Shown piece after piece: positions 23,385 through 34,495 of a stretch of DNA of 64,000 nt. Source of the DNA: Massariosphaeria phaeospora (taxonomy: Eukaryota > Ascomycota > Dothideomycetes > Pleosporales); assembly GCA_011032825.1 (NCBI GenBank), contig JAADJZ010000039.1, forward strand, positions 62,001-126,000, written 5' to 3'. Made by a program: the position numbers and the translations under genes. Every line of letters begins with the position of its first letter. The first letter of the stretch is position 1. The notes beneath the pieces were generated by a model that saw only the letters and a list, made by a program, of their open reading frames with translations, did no database searches and was not told where the DNA came from.

Positions 23385-24338
23385 CTACAAGTCGGTGTCG
23401 TCCTCGTCGGGCAGGGGCATGTTGGCGGCATCCGCCATCTCCTTCTGGTACTGCTCGAGAACGGCCTGGTCGACCTGGACTTCCGGGGGAGCCAAAGCGG
23501 GAGCAGCGACGAATTCCTGCGGAAAACATGGTTAGCGAGTCTGCCATAGATGCTTTGGGATAAGTTGGCCATACCAGAGTCTGGTTGCCAACGAGTTTTC
23601 GGGCGAGCCAAAGGAAGGGCTTCTCGAAGTTGTAGTTCGACTTGGCGGAAATATCGTAGTACTGGAGGTTCTTCTTGCGGTGGAAAGTGATGGTCTTGGC
23701 CTTGACCTTGCGCTCCTTCACGTCGACCTTGTTGCCGGTCAGGACAATGGGGATGTTCTCGCAGACACGGACCAAGTCACCTAAAGGCTGTTAGTAAAGG
23801 TACATCGCAGCCGTGGAGCGATACAACGTACGGTGCCAGTTGGGGACGTTCTTGTATGTGATACGCGAGGTCACATCGAACATGATAATACCGCATTGGC
23901 CGTTGATGTAGTATCCATCGCGGAGACCACCGAACTTCTCCTGGCCAGCGGTATCCCAGACGTCAAACTGAATCTGACCCAAGTTCTGCCATCGATTAGT
24001 ATGCCGCGGACCTAGCAAGAGTGGGGCCCGGGGATCGTACTGTGGTGAAGCCGAGAGGGTGGACCTCGACACCGAGAGTCGCGATGTACTTCTTCTCGAA
24101 CTCGCCGGTAAGATGGCGCTTGACGAAGGTGGTCTGTAGAGAGTGCGAAGTTAGCGAGTGCGCCGCATGACGGACGGCAAATGCGGCTGGTTTGTGTATC
24201 GACGGATCAAAGGCTGGACCGCCGCCCGCCCGGGATGCGGAAACATGTAGAAATCGGACATACCTTGCCAGTGCCACCGTCACCGACAAGGACGAGCTTG
24301 AACGTAGGCACTTGGCCCTGCGCAGATGCTTCAGCCAT
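23385..24338 (-). CDS. gsp1: Ran-type small GTPase (Gsp1/Spi1 orthologue)
   Basis: Five exons: 24338-24264, 24133-24041, 23985-23832, 23780-23575 and 23516-23385, giving 219 aa. All G motifs are visible: GDGGTGKT (19-26), the effector region ending [17 protein letters not shown] (from 67), TGNKVD and ISAKSNYN, plus the acidic Ran tail DEDDTDL. Intron 1 falls directly after the P-loop lysine. Ran controls nuclear import and export through importins and exportins and acts in spindle and nuclear envelope assembly. The length is close to the usual 214-216 aa; the extra residues are at the N-terminus ([11 protein letters not shown]). Very high confidence in identity. Confidence 0.97.
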
Positions 24339-24847
24339 GGCTGTGGGTTGTTGTGGCGGGGTCGATAGAGTGAGGTTGTGTTTGCGCGATTGTCTGCGGG
24401 GACCTGCTGTCAGCGACGGCTGCAAAATGCAGCGAAGAAGACCGGCGGCTTCAGAGGGGAGGACGTACCTGTTGCGTGGTGGGGTGGCGGTTGCTGAAGG
24501 AGGGGTGGTGCGGGTGTGCGATTGAGGTGGTCGTGGGGCAGAACGTTTTTATGAGCTGGTCCTCACCGCCGAGCCCAGCGCGCCAAGCTGCATGGGTGCT
24601 AGCGGACTCGCACGTGACCAGGCTCTCACAGGCAGCAGCACAGGCAGGAGGCTCCCGCCAGCGACCAGCGCAAAGTGTGAAACCGTCTTATAAATCAGCG
24701 ACAAGGCTGGTAACCTATTTTCTAGCCCTAATTTGCAGATGAAACGCCGGGATATCATGCCAGGACCTAAGAAGATGCTCCATTCCAGGCATGCCACGCA
24801 GCCGCGGCTGCTGCTGCTCAACAACAGCCCAGATACAGTGGGTGACT
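24339..24847. other. Spacer between Ran 5' end and Nas2 stop
   Basis: About 500 bp between two tandem minus-strand genes. It should contain the Ran promoter and leader and the Nas2 3' UTR. No separate gene seen. Confidence 0.5.
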
Positions 24848-25757
24848 CTACAGCGGGAGCAAATGGCAGCCCAACAGGCCTCTGCCGCCCCAGTCGCGCC
24901 GTGGTGTGAGCTGCATTTCCACCGACTCCGCCGGTCCGCCCGAATGACTGGGCCGCAGCGCTTTCACGGTAATCGGGAGCTGGCGTCGCGTTAGCACCAC
25001 AGACATTCAGAAAAGCTTAGCATGTCGCCGGACAGAACGTCGTCACTGCTCTATGCAGGCGGCATGCTTCGCTGGCAGATACAACTCACCCCTTCACTTT
25101 GGGAGACCGCCTCGGCCACGCGCGCCAACTTGTCGTGATTCGTCCAGTCCAGCCAGCCAAACTTGGTTATGCTGTCGCCGACTTTCAATCCGGCCGCGTC
25201 CGCCGGGCTGGCCGGGACCACGCTGTTGACCTTCGCGAAGGGTGCCTCCAAGGGCGCAGAGGCAGAAGCGCCCGCTAAAGCCTGGGAGGAGGCAGTGGCA
25301 TCGATCACCCGCTCTGCCATTCGCGCGTGGTGCTCATGAAGGCCGGTTTCGATGCGGGACATGAGATCCTTATAGTCCGTCTTCAGCCGGTTTATGCGCG
25401 CTCTCGTTGTTCGGACTACGGGCACAGCGTCAGCGGAAGCCTGTAACGTCGGCGGCTCTGCGTACTTTGGGCGACATCGATGTCTGCTCGAGGGAAGCCG
25501 TCGAAGGTCGTCAGCGAAGTGGTCATGTGGACGCCATGCTACAATTGCTCGCGTTAGCAGCCAGTCGCCTTGGGGCTTCGTGTGCGTACAGAATCCAGGA
25601 CCTGGCCCAGCGCCTTGAGCTCTGCCTCCACTCTGTCTTTTTCGGCGATGAGCTCCTGCAGCGACAGCTGGGCCTTGGGCACGCCGTTCGAATAGCCTGA
25701 CGACGTCGGGCCCGAGGACACGGTCGGCGCGTGGATGTCGTCCATGAGGAGTCCCAT
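24848..25757 (-). CDS. nas2: 26S proteasome assembly chaperone Nas2 (PSMD9/p27 family), PDZ protein
   Basis: Exons 25757-25590, 25538-25466, 25415-25090 and 24979-24848 give 232 aa. The N-terminus is helical (LQELIAEKDRVEAELKALG) and continues with TSLTTFDGFPRADIDVAQ, a strongly conserved family block, then an Arg/Lys-rich helix. A PDZ domain occupies about 135-215, with VVPASPADAAGLKVGD and FGWLDW. The terminal block RRDWGGRGLLGCHLLPL is diagnostic and sits on its own exon. Nas2 binds the ATPase Rpt5 and helps assemble the 19S base. An alternative start at 25745 removes four residues. Confidence 0.95.
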
Positions 25758-26582
25758 CAGTCGGCGCAGACAGAGGGTTTGGCAGCGGAGGGAAGTGGAA
25801 GCGACGAGGTGACTATGCACTGCCTAGACGAGCAGCAATATGCACAAGCCGTAACGCTGACTCGTGTGCAGGAGTAGGAGAGCGGTATGCACAGAGTGTG
25901 GGGCTGGAGGGCGTGTTTCGCTGGTGGACGGCTTCGGCCTGCCCCGCCAAATAAAGTACCACCACAGCTGCCTGGGCCCAAGCTCCTCTCTGTCGATCCA
26001 TCCGAACATCCTCATCTCGCGCCCATCCGCAGCGGCCATGTTAGGCAACGTCGGGTCGCACGCACCGGATGCCTGCGCATCCGGCCTGCCCCCTTCTTCG
26101 CGGCCTGTCATGTCCATGTTGACGACCGAGCTCGTCGTCCGTGGCACAACGACAGCGCCGCCGCTCCTTCCCCTCATGACGCAGTCCACCCACAGTTTCC
26201 CAAGGCCCTTCCGAACCGTGGTTCCACGTTTCGCCTCCCTCAGCACCTGGTCGGCTTCAGCCCGAGGTCACCACCACCACCTTGCGCCTGTGCCATGACC
26301 CGCGCCAGCCCTTGCCTGCGCGCCGCCGTGCCGATGCCGCCTCACCAATGCTGACCTGGCCGCTCTCGCACTTGCTCGGTAATAGCTTTTGGAGCCTGCT
26401 ATTCTCTTCTAGTCCAGCTGTTACTATCATGTCTTCTTGAGCCCTTTCAATTGCTCGCCACGCTCACTCGTCTTTCCTTAAGCCATCGTCTTCGTGGCCA
26501 ACCACACTATTAATCTTCCATGCCGCCTCATACCCCCGTACCCCAACCTATGCAATAGTGCCCACGGCACTTCCGACACACA
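25758..26582. promoter_or_regulatory. Divergent promoter region, Nas2 / RhoGEF
   Basis: 825 bp between head-to-head genes. The right part (about 26380-26580) is pyrimidine-rich, as expected for a fungal leader. Overlapping open frames on both strands (25.8-26.35 kb) are unrecognised and are treated as chance. A short upstream ORF just before the RhoGEF start is listed separately. Confidence 0.45.
26520..26558 (+). promoter_or_regulatory. Short upstream ORF ahead of the RhoGEF start
   Basis: ATG at 26520 followed by 11 more codons (MPPHTPVPQPMQ) and TAG at 26556-26558, ending 24 nt before the main ATG at 26583. It contains a second in-frame ATG at 26550. It could reduce translation of the RhoGEF if the transcript includes it; this depends on the unknown transcription start. 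Confidence 0.4.
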
Positions 26583-29500
26583 ATGGCATACGTGCTGTCC
26601 CTCCGGCCGCAGAGTCCGCTAAAGCGCTCCTTTAGCGACAACCCCTACCTCCGCTCGTGCTCGCCCCTCAAAGAGGTTACCAATGGAACCCTTCTGAACG
26701 TCGCTCCCCGCAATGCGTCTGCATGTTCCGCCTACTCTTTAGCATCACTCAATGCGGGAGAATGGCTCCGTGGAACCGAGAACACTCCGCCGCTTGCTTC
26801 GCGTTCGATGCTAGACCTTGTGCCAGAAAGAGCAGGCTATGGGGACGATGTGGGTTATGTTCCCCCGCCGCGGAAGCGCAGCTGTGGACTCAATCGACCC
26901 CCGCCGTCCTTCTCCTCTGTGAAGGCACCCTCCGAACCATACTCTAGCAAGACGAAGCAAACAGAGCCTCTGCCCTGCCCACCGAATAGCGGCCAGAGTT
27001 CACCCGAGCCCATGGAAGTTGATGATGGGCATGAAACCGAAGACACTGAACTCTTCCAGCTCTACGAAGCCATCCACATCCCGCTGCCCGAAGGCCGTCT
27101 CTCAGATAATACCGGGGCCGAGCCTCATGAAGAACTTCGATACGACGCACTTGCGACCGCCGTGGTCGATCCACAGCCTTTCCGCCGATGGATGAGTACT
27201 CTTAGACGACGACATGTTCACCGGCGCAAAGACAATGCTATAGAGATACCACGTTGGGCGACTGATGTACTTGAAGAGGACGTCCCGATGCTCCCATCAC
27301 TTCCTCGTTTGTCCGAAACATTGCGCAGGACGTCTGAGTCAATGTCGTCATCCTTGGGCTGCGTGACGGCGATGAAGTCTGCTTCGATGACGATTGCCAG
27401 CACAAGCATTGCGCCGCGCTCGGATGTCGGAGGCTTCCATAGCCAGATGAAAATCGGCAATAGGAGCAGCGCCTATTCCGAGGCTCGAAGATCTACTGAA
27501 AGCCACGCTGGAGGTCTTGGTCCTATCATCGACGAAAGTGCCTGGCTGCGATCACTGCAACGTCGTAAGATCGTGGAGGAGCTGATATCTTCGGAGGAGA
27601 GTTACATTGGAGACTTGAAGGTCTTAATCAACGTATGCTGCCGAGTACGATGATCATGTTTAGTCAACCGCTAATGTCGGAACGACAGGACTACTTCATG
27701 ATCTTAAGCGCTGTCCCTGCATTACCAAGCCACACCCGAACATCCATCCAACAAAACATCTCTCAAATTCTGCAGCTCCATCAAGATCTCCTTACCGAGC
27801 TCCATTCAGCCGTACCTCAAGCAGACTTTACGCAAAGCGTGGCCCAAGAATATCCTGTAACCAGAGCTAAGCATATCCGATTTCACAGCGCAGATATCAT
27901 ACCGGGACGCTTCACCGAACACAAGGTCACTCGGAGACTCAGGCATTCTCTTGATATTGGAAGGTCGCCCGATCAACGGCCACAAGGGTTAATCACAGAT
28001 ACCACGACCGTGGGAATCGTGGCGAAAATCTTCAATAAACACGTCAGTTTTCTGCTCGCGACAACACTGTTCGCACTAACTTGTTTTTAGATGAAACGAT
28101 TTTTTATATACGAGGAGTACGGCGCGCACTGGACGACCATGTCTCAAGACCTTACGACAATGTGCAAGGGTCTTCAAGGCTGGAATGAGTACGAACGCGG
28201 GGTTGAGGCTTTATCGAAAGTGGTTGCTTCGGACAACAATCGTGAGTTGAGCAGCAGAAAAGCTTTGAGTTTTGCAGATCTTCTCATCAAGGCACGTGTG
28301 TCCAGACTCGCAGCATACTCCCCGTCACTAACGATGCACCAGCCAATTCAACGGGTCTGCAAATATCCATTGTTGTTCGACGACCTCTGCCGCCATACAC
28401 CAGTCTATGATGATCCGGAAGCGCATGCGGAACTTGAGAAGGCGCTCTTCCGACTCCAAGAAACCATCCGGGAAGTCAACAAGGCGAAGGATGATCCGAA
28501 GACGAGACGACTGATAGAAATCTCGTGGCAGCTGCAAGACCGTCTGTCGTTTCGAGAACAAGTAGGTCTAGTAAAAACGTCGGAAAACTGATACTAAGCC
28601 GCTTAGACCTTATCCCGAGCTCTAGTTTTCAGGTTGCTTGGACACGTGCTCGTTTGTGGCGTGCTCCACGTTGCTTATCAGAGTCCTGAGCGTATCAAGG
28701 GACAGTACATGGTCTGTGTTCTCTACAAGTCCTGTCTTGTACTTGCCACAACAAATCGTTTTTACAGCCCCTATAATGTTGTTGCTACCATTGCTCTTGC
28801 CAATGGTAGCATCGAAGAATCCGATAATGGGCGAGGTACGCCGCCTTGCTGTTCTATGTCAATCAAGCCTAATATGCTAGGTCTCCAATGCCACACCGCG
28901 CCGCACACGTGGAAGCTCACGTTCGAGCATGGCCATCGTTTACACGAAGTTATCTTAAGCGCATGCTCATCACTGGAAGAAGAGATATGGAAGAAGCAAC
29001 TACGAGAACGTATTGTATGCGAAACACATGATTTTGTTGAGGGTCAGTCTACCATGCAAGACATGTTCTCATCCTTATCCTTGGATATGAAATCTATCGG
29101 TCCGGTCTTCGGTCATGCGGACAGTTTGGTGCGGCGCATGTCAGTGCATCGAGCTGCTACACTAGGGGCAAAACCCCAGTTGGCGCAGGTTATCATCAAG
29201 AATACTCAAGCGCAGAAGTCACCGGAGCCGCCGACTGCGTTCGCTCCGAATTCGGTTATTCGGTCGCAATCGCACCTGTCGTCGAACCATATCCCCACCC
29301 TGGCTCCCCGAAGAGCTGAGCGGATCCGTCTTGAGACGGCATTAGAAGAAGTTTGGACTAAAGATATATTACCTTTCCCAGGGATGGGCAATCGACGAGT
29401 GGAAGATCAGATCCGTGCTTCGGCCAACTCCGTCATGCGAAAGCTCAGCATGGCGAGCATCGCTAGCAACTTCTCCAGACGTTCTCCCAGTTTCTCGAGC

Positions 29501-30025
29501 TTGAGTAACACGCGATCGGAGGACTCGTTCGGTAGCAAGGTCCACAAAATATCACAGGGCAATCTAAGAGCACGTCCGGTAGTGGATCGTCGCCCTGCTC
29601 CAGCAGTCGTTGACTTTCACAACGCACCTGCAGCGTTTCTTCCTACCGACTTTGAGCTCCAAGATACACGACCATCAAGTCGAAGACGGCGGTTGGCGAA
29701 TCGCGCTGCTGGGATCGAGCGCTCGAGCGACAAGAGCACGCCGGCTAGGCCGAAGCGGGCACGACGTCTTTCGACCCAGATCATGAACCTCCCACGGATA
29801 GATGTAGTCAATCATATCGAAACTAGGGCTATTTCGAATTGTTCGAATTCGACGGTATTGCATACACCAGATGCTCACGTCGATGTGGAGAAGCTGCACG
29901 GAACCGAGAAGCTGCAGCAGAAGGAGACGAGGGAGGAGAATTCTTACAAAGCTGTGTCTTCGGGCACACCTCAAGCGAAGAAGTTCTTGAAGAGCAAGAG
30001 CCGCATCTTCAAGTTTTGGGCTTGA
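26583..30025 (+). CDS. Rho guanine nucleotide exchange factor (DH domain, likely PH-like tail)
   Basis: Exons 26583-27632, 27689-28042, 28091-28291, 28343-28561, 28607-28835 and 28881-30025 give 1065 aa. The first ~330 residues are Ser/Pro-rich and probably disordered. A Dbl-homology domain follows (about 335-560): RRKIVEELISSEESYIGDL is its first conserved helix and LLIKPIQRVCKYPLLFDDL its signature helix, rebuilt only when intron 28292-28342 is removed. After it comes a segment resembling a PH domain (KGQYMVCVLYKSCLVLA; WKLTFEHGHRLHE). The C-terminus is Ser/Arg-rich and basic, ending SKSRIFKFWA. It should activate a Rho/Cdc42/Rac GTPase in polarity or septation. The intron at 28836-28880 is stop-free and in frame, so it is inferred from family continuity. 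Confidence 0.85.
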
Positions 30026-30793
30026 GGGCATGGCGGGGAGTTTTGTATTGGATGGAGGGGGAAAAAGTTAATTGGAGGTTGGATTCCGAAGTCGTTTTGA
30101 CGGGGTTGGATGGATGCGTAATTGAGGCGGTACATTTATGGTGGATTCTTTCAGCTTCAGACAATGCGACGCAGTGCATGCTGTTTTGGGTGTCATATTG
30201 TTGCAGACTGGCACGGATATAATTGGGATGGGCTTTGGACGGCTGGCGAGGCGGGAATGGCGCTGCAAAGGCACGCCCAGTTCAGCTTGCATTGCCATGT
30301 TTGCTGCGTTTTGGTTGTGCTTGTCGGTTGTGGTTGTTGGTTGTATCCCCAGAGAACACAGTGCATAGATGATGTCATTGGGTTGGGCAACACGAACTTG
30401 TCTAATGAGATGGGGCCGGCTATTGGATAGTAGTAACAGGCTGAGAATAGCGTCATGTTTGATTGCAGGTCGGCAGAGAGTGTTTACTTGGCTGTCTAAA
30501 TCTGCTGTTTCACATGAGGCTCGTGCGGCGGGGTGGGGTGGGTTGGGCTGGGGTTGGGCTTGGCATGACGTAGGCAAGTGGGTGGTGTGAGGTTGGAACC
30601 CCGCCATTGAATGAATGTGTACCAGCTCCGCCCAGCTCAGCGTACAAAACCCACTCACCGTCGACAACACATCTCACCCACAACTTCATCAAAACACACT
30701 CCCTCTACACACACACACTACCACTTACTATCCATCCACTTACTATCCACCCACCTACCACTTACTACTCACCCGCCCACCCACCTACCCACC
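30026..30793. other. Intergenic leader region of the SBDS-like gene
   Basis: 3' flank of the RhoGEF, then a leader rich in CA/CCACT from about 30690 to the ATG at 30794. Overlapping open frames in all three plus frames at 30607-30960 reflect this low-complexity leader. No other gene supported. Confidence 0.5.
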
Positions 30794-31369
30794 ATGGCCC
30801 GCGGCAACGACACCCAAACAAAAGTGCACTTCAAGGGCCAAGACGACGACTTCGTCGTCTTCGCCGAGAGCGCCGAGGCGGTCAAGAAGTGGAAGGAGGA
30901 CTCGAGCATTCCGCTGGCGCAGGTGGTGAATGGCTGGAAGGTGTTTGTTACGCATAAGTGAGTTTCTCGGTTCAGCCCAACTCAGTTCCGAATGGATGTT
31001 TGTGTTTTGGTGGAAAGTGGAATGTGGAATGTTATATGTGGAATAATGCTGATATGTGAGGTTCGTAGGCAAGGCACCCAAGGCATCCTCGACGCCGCCA
31101 GCAACGCGTCGCTCGACAACGAGTTCGGCACGCACAAGGACGATGAGGTGGTTAAGCTGATTCTGCAGAAGGGCACGGTGCAGGAGAGTGAGGTGCGTTG
31201 CGTTACATCCTACCCTACCCTATCCTACTCGAGAATACCAAGTGTAGTGTCTGCATTGGATTGGATTTGCAGGAACTGGACAATTGCTAACGACTGCTGC
31301 GTTGCACTACAGAACAAGGAGCGCCAGGGCGACACCAACCTCACCATGGGCGACCGGGTCGCTCACTAG
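30794..31369 (+). CDS. Small SBDS-domain protein (Rtc3-like)
   Basis: Exons 30794-30957, 31069-31192 and 31313-31369 give 114 aa. The sequence (KVHFKGQDDDFVVFAES, VVNGWKVFVTHKQGTQG, LDNEFGTHKDDEVVKLIL) matches the stand-alone N-terminal SBDS fold found in yeast Rtc3 (YHR087W) and other fungi, about 110 aa. Full-length Sdo1/SBDS proteins are over 200 aa, so this is the short paralogue type, linked in yeast to RNA metabolism and stress. The two introns (111 and 120 nt) are longer than most in the window. The start codon lies in a good context (CACCATGG). The C-terminus NLTMGDRVAH is short and polar. Confidence 0.88.
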
Positions 31370-32805
31370 GCGGTTCGGCGCCAGCTCAGTTCAGCTCGGT
31401 TCGGTTCGGTTCGGTTCGGATTCGATTACACCTGCCTGCCTGCCTGCAGCTGATCAACTCGTCGGTCGACGCGCTGGGAAACCGAAATTGAACTGGAAGG
31501 AATGGTTGGCATGGTATGGAGCGTGGCATGTATACAGCTCAGTTCGGCTCAGCTCAGCTCGGGAAGCGCGGTTAGGGTGTTTACACACACGCAGTGCTGA
31601 GTGAGATGCGGGGCGTGTGCAGTGTAGTTAGTCCGTCCCATGAATGAATAAATCTTCCACAAAACATGACAACATGGAGAACAACTCGGTGATGTTTAGC
31701 GTGGGTTGCCCGTACATATGGTTGCCTTGTTTGCTTCCTTGCTTACTTGCTTGCATCCAATACGCATGCATATCAAGCCTGTCGTCCTTCATTCACACAT
31801 ACGCTCACACACACACACAAGTCAATCCATGTCGGCATTTTGTATACATACATGTATGTATGCATCCATACGATATGGCAGTGGACCAGGCAAACTAGAC
31901 AGACAGACAGACAGACACACACACAAAAACATGTACTCTTCGCAGCTCCATGCTGTGTTGAGCCGCGCCCTCGCTTTTTGGGATTCTGGAACCCAGTCAG
32001 TTCATTTTGTCAGTCCAATTCAGTCCATTCCAATCCACTCCATGCAATCAATTGTTCATTCAAATATCCGTTTTGATGTATATATCATGTCCATGGCATA
32101 TCCACATGCCCTCCCTGCCCTGCCGAACCCATGCCAGAAATATACATATATATAGTAAAAGGAGAAGGCACTCCAGTCCCCCTTGGTATCTTCTCTCGCC
32201 ACGAGACAGAAACAAGAAATTGAAGAAAAAGGGATGTTGGGAAAGAGAAAGATGGAAGAGGAAGGAGAAAGAGGAAGGAGGAAGGAGGAAAGAGAAAGAG
32301 GAAAAGGCCATGCGTCCGTACATTCAAGCAAGTGTGGGAGATGCGAGATGGGACATGGGGAGAAAGGATAGCGGGTGATGGGTGATGATGGATATGGGAA
32401 AAGCTACACTGTACAGGTACAGGTACAGGTAAAATGGGGTTCCGGCTTATTCCATGCACTAGCCTCCTCCCTTGTTGGAGACGTTCTTGCGGGGACGGGG
32501 CGGGATGGGAGAGGGAGCAGGAGGCTCGTAGATAGATGGATAGATAGTTGAACGGATGGATAGATGGATGGCTACGAGATCAGATGCCCCGCGCGCCCTT
32601 CCTTCCGCCTCGGTGCCGTCAGTTCAGTTCAGTTCACTTCATGAGACCCCCAAATGGGCGCGCAGACCCCTTTTCTCTCCCTCAGGCCTCGATCGCCGAA
32701 TTCCCTGCCGGTTTCAAAAGACAGGGTTTTTTCTCTCTTTCCATCGTTTCCTCGACGCATTTCACTCGATCTCGTCCTCCCCTTTCATTACTCGGTTCGT
32801 GGGTA
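31370..32805. other. Intergenic region rich in microsatellites
   Basis: Convergent 3' flanks. Tracts seen: CGGTT repeat at 31397-31419, CTGC repeat at about 31432-31450, CA-rich tract at about 31805-31820, GACA then CA tract at 31897-31926, purine-rich GGAAGA run at about 32205-32305, GTACAG repeat at about 32408-32431 and GATA/GATG tracts at about 32530-32575. Open frames across them are compositional and not called. Confidence 0.6.
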
Positions 32806-34495
32806 TCAAGGCGGCGTCGTCACGGCGCTTAGTTCGGCGGCGCCATGGCCTGGTGGGGGGCGGTAGGGGATGTATTGTGGTTGGGGCTGCGGCGCGGGTG
32901 CGGGCGTGCCGTCGAGTTCCTCTGCTGTAGGTACTCGTGCAGCACCTCTAGCACCACCAGCTCCTACGACGGGCGTATACCCCCCCGCAAACCCCGTCTG
33001 GCTCATCGCAGGCGTGCCATCGAGCTCCGTCGACCCGGGCGCGTGCTGGCCGCCCGCAAACGCATTGTGGTTCATGCCCGGCGAGTAGCCCGGCGGCGCG
33101 CTGCCCCAGCTGTTGCTCTGCGGCGTGCTCTGCGGCGTGTGGGCATGTAACCCCCCCGGATTCGAACTCGGATTCGAAGTCAGCGCCGCGTTGCCGCCAC
33201 CCACGCCGACGAGATGCGGTGCCAGCGGCGTGGCGCCCGGCTGGAACCCGCCGCCAGACGCCAGCTCGGCGCGCCCCTTGAGCGTCGAGACGGGGCGGCC
33301 GGGACCCAGGCTCTGGCCTGCGAGCTCGGGGACGTGGGTTTCGGACTTGTAGGCTTTGGCGGGGGCGCCGTGCTTGGTGAGTTTGGCGCCGCCGGCGAAG
33401 TCGGGGGAGGTGTTGTTGGGGTCGAGCGTGTCGCCGTTGGGGTAGGGCCCTTTGGCGGGGTTGGGGTGTTGGTTTCGGCGCTTGCGGAAGAGGAAGAAGA
33501 GGATGCCGGCGAGGGCCAGGGCGAGCGGGATGCCGACGGCGCAGCCGATGATGACGGGGAGGTTGGATTTCTTTTCGGCGCTGGTTGGTGGTGGCGGGGG
33601 GGCGATGTTCGTTGGGGTGGAGACGAGGGTAACGACGAGCGTCTCGACGCCGGAGCTGCCTGACGAGAGCTGGGTGGAGAAGGAGGTTACCGGCGTGCCT
33701 GTCCGGGTGGCCGCCTCGGAGACAATGCTGGGTGGAGTCGAGGAGGCTCCTCCCGCAACGTCTGAAGAGCGAGGCGCGTCTGCAGAGGAGGAGGGAGCTG
33801 GGGTGCGCGACGGTGCGCTGCCGGCGCCGCTGGTGGCCAGGCCGGTGATGGAGGCGAGGTTGGGCGCTTCAGAGGGTATGGATCCGCCAACCGTCGCATA
33901 CGCTTCGCCGTCTTCGAGGTCGAAGAAGGGGCGCGGTTCGGGCTTCTCGTTGCAGCAGTCGACGTTGGTCGCGTCGGCATTGCAGCACCATTGATCGCCG
34001 TGGCTGCTACACTGGGTGATGGACTCGCCGCCGGGACGCTTCATTTCTGCGCCAGCATGTCAGTGAGTCAATTCAGCATATATCGAGAGTGGCTTTGCCT
34101 CGAGCGACAGGGCCAGGCCGGGCACATACCATAGGTACACAGGTTCGACGGGCAGCCGGCCGCACCCCAAGTCTCGTCGGTGCAGCTGTAGGCCCCATAC
34201 AGGTTGTCCGGCTCGTAGTGGCAGAGGCCATTGTCGAGGCATTGCCACTTGTCGGGACAGCACGCGGCGCCCTGGGCAGAGCTGCACGGCTTCTCGGGCG
34301 CCTCTTTGCCATTGGGGTAGTCTGCGACGGTCAATTACTGCGCGTCGAAAAGGCATTGCGGGCTCGTTCGTCGCAGTATCTTATCATATACTGTGTTGAC
34401 TTACAGCACTTTTGCGCAACAACGCCCTGGATCGCAAGTCCAACACCCGCCGCGCGCAACAACCACGCGGTGGTGGAGGTGGAAACCCGAGCCAT
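32806..34495 (-). CDS. Single-pass cell-surface protein with Cys-rich ectodomain
   Basis: Exons 34495-34405, 34321-34130 and 34046-32806 give 507 aa. A signal peptide (WLLRAAGVGLAIQGVVA) precedes a Cys-rich ectodomain (SAQGAACCPDKWQC, NLYGAYSCTDETWG, GDQWCCNADATNVDCC). Then come a Ser/Thr/Pro-rich stalk (about 150-255), one membrane segment at about 258-281 (VIIGCAVGIPLALALAG) followed by RKRR, and a Pro/Gly/Ser-rich cytoplasmic tail of about 220 residues. The architecture (secreted Cys-rich head, O-glycosylatable stalk, membrane span, basic stop) is that of fungal wall-associated sensor-like proteins. I do not recognise the exact family, and sensing is an inference from architecture only. 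The start is set at 34495 because it directly begins the signal peptide; more distal in-frame Mets exist. Confidence 0.8.

Noticed and set aside
25864..26354. Overlapping frames of 144-155 codons in the Nas2/RhoGEF promoter region
   Set aside because: His/Pro/Ser-rich in two frames at once, as expected from a GC-rich leader; no family features.
30607..30961. Alternative starts giving longer N-termini for the SBDS-like protein in three frames
   Set aside because: Upstream sequence is a CCACT-type low-complexity leader; the CACCATGG at 30794 starts the conserved domain directly.
33214..33994. Two long plus-strand frames (149 and 180 codons) opposite the surface-protein gene
   Set aside because: They overlap the large GC-rich exon of a gene with signal peptide and membrane span on the other strand; their Gly/Val/Ala-rich composition is antisense shadow.
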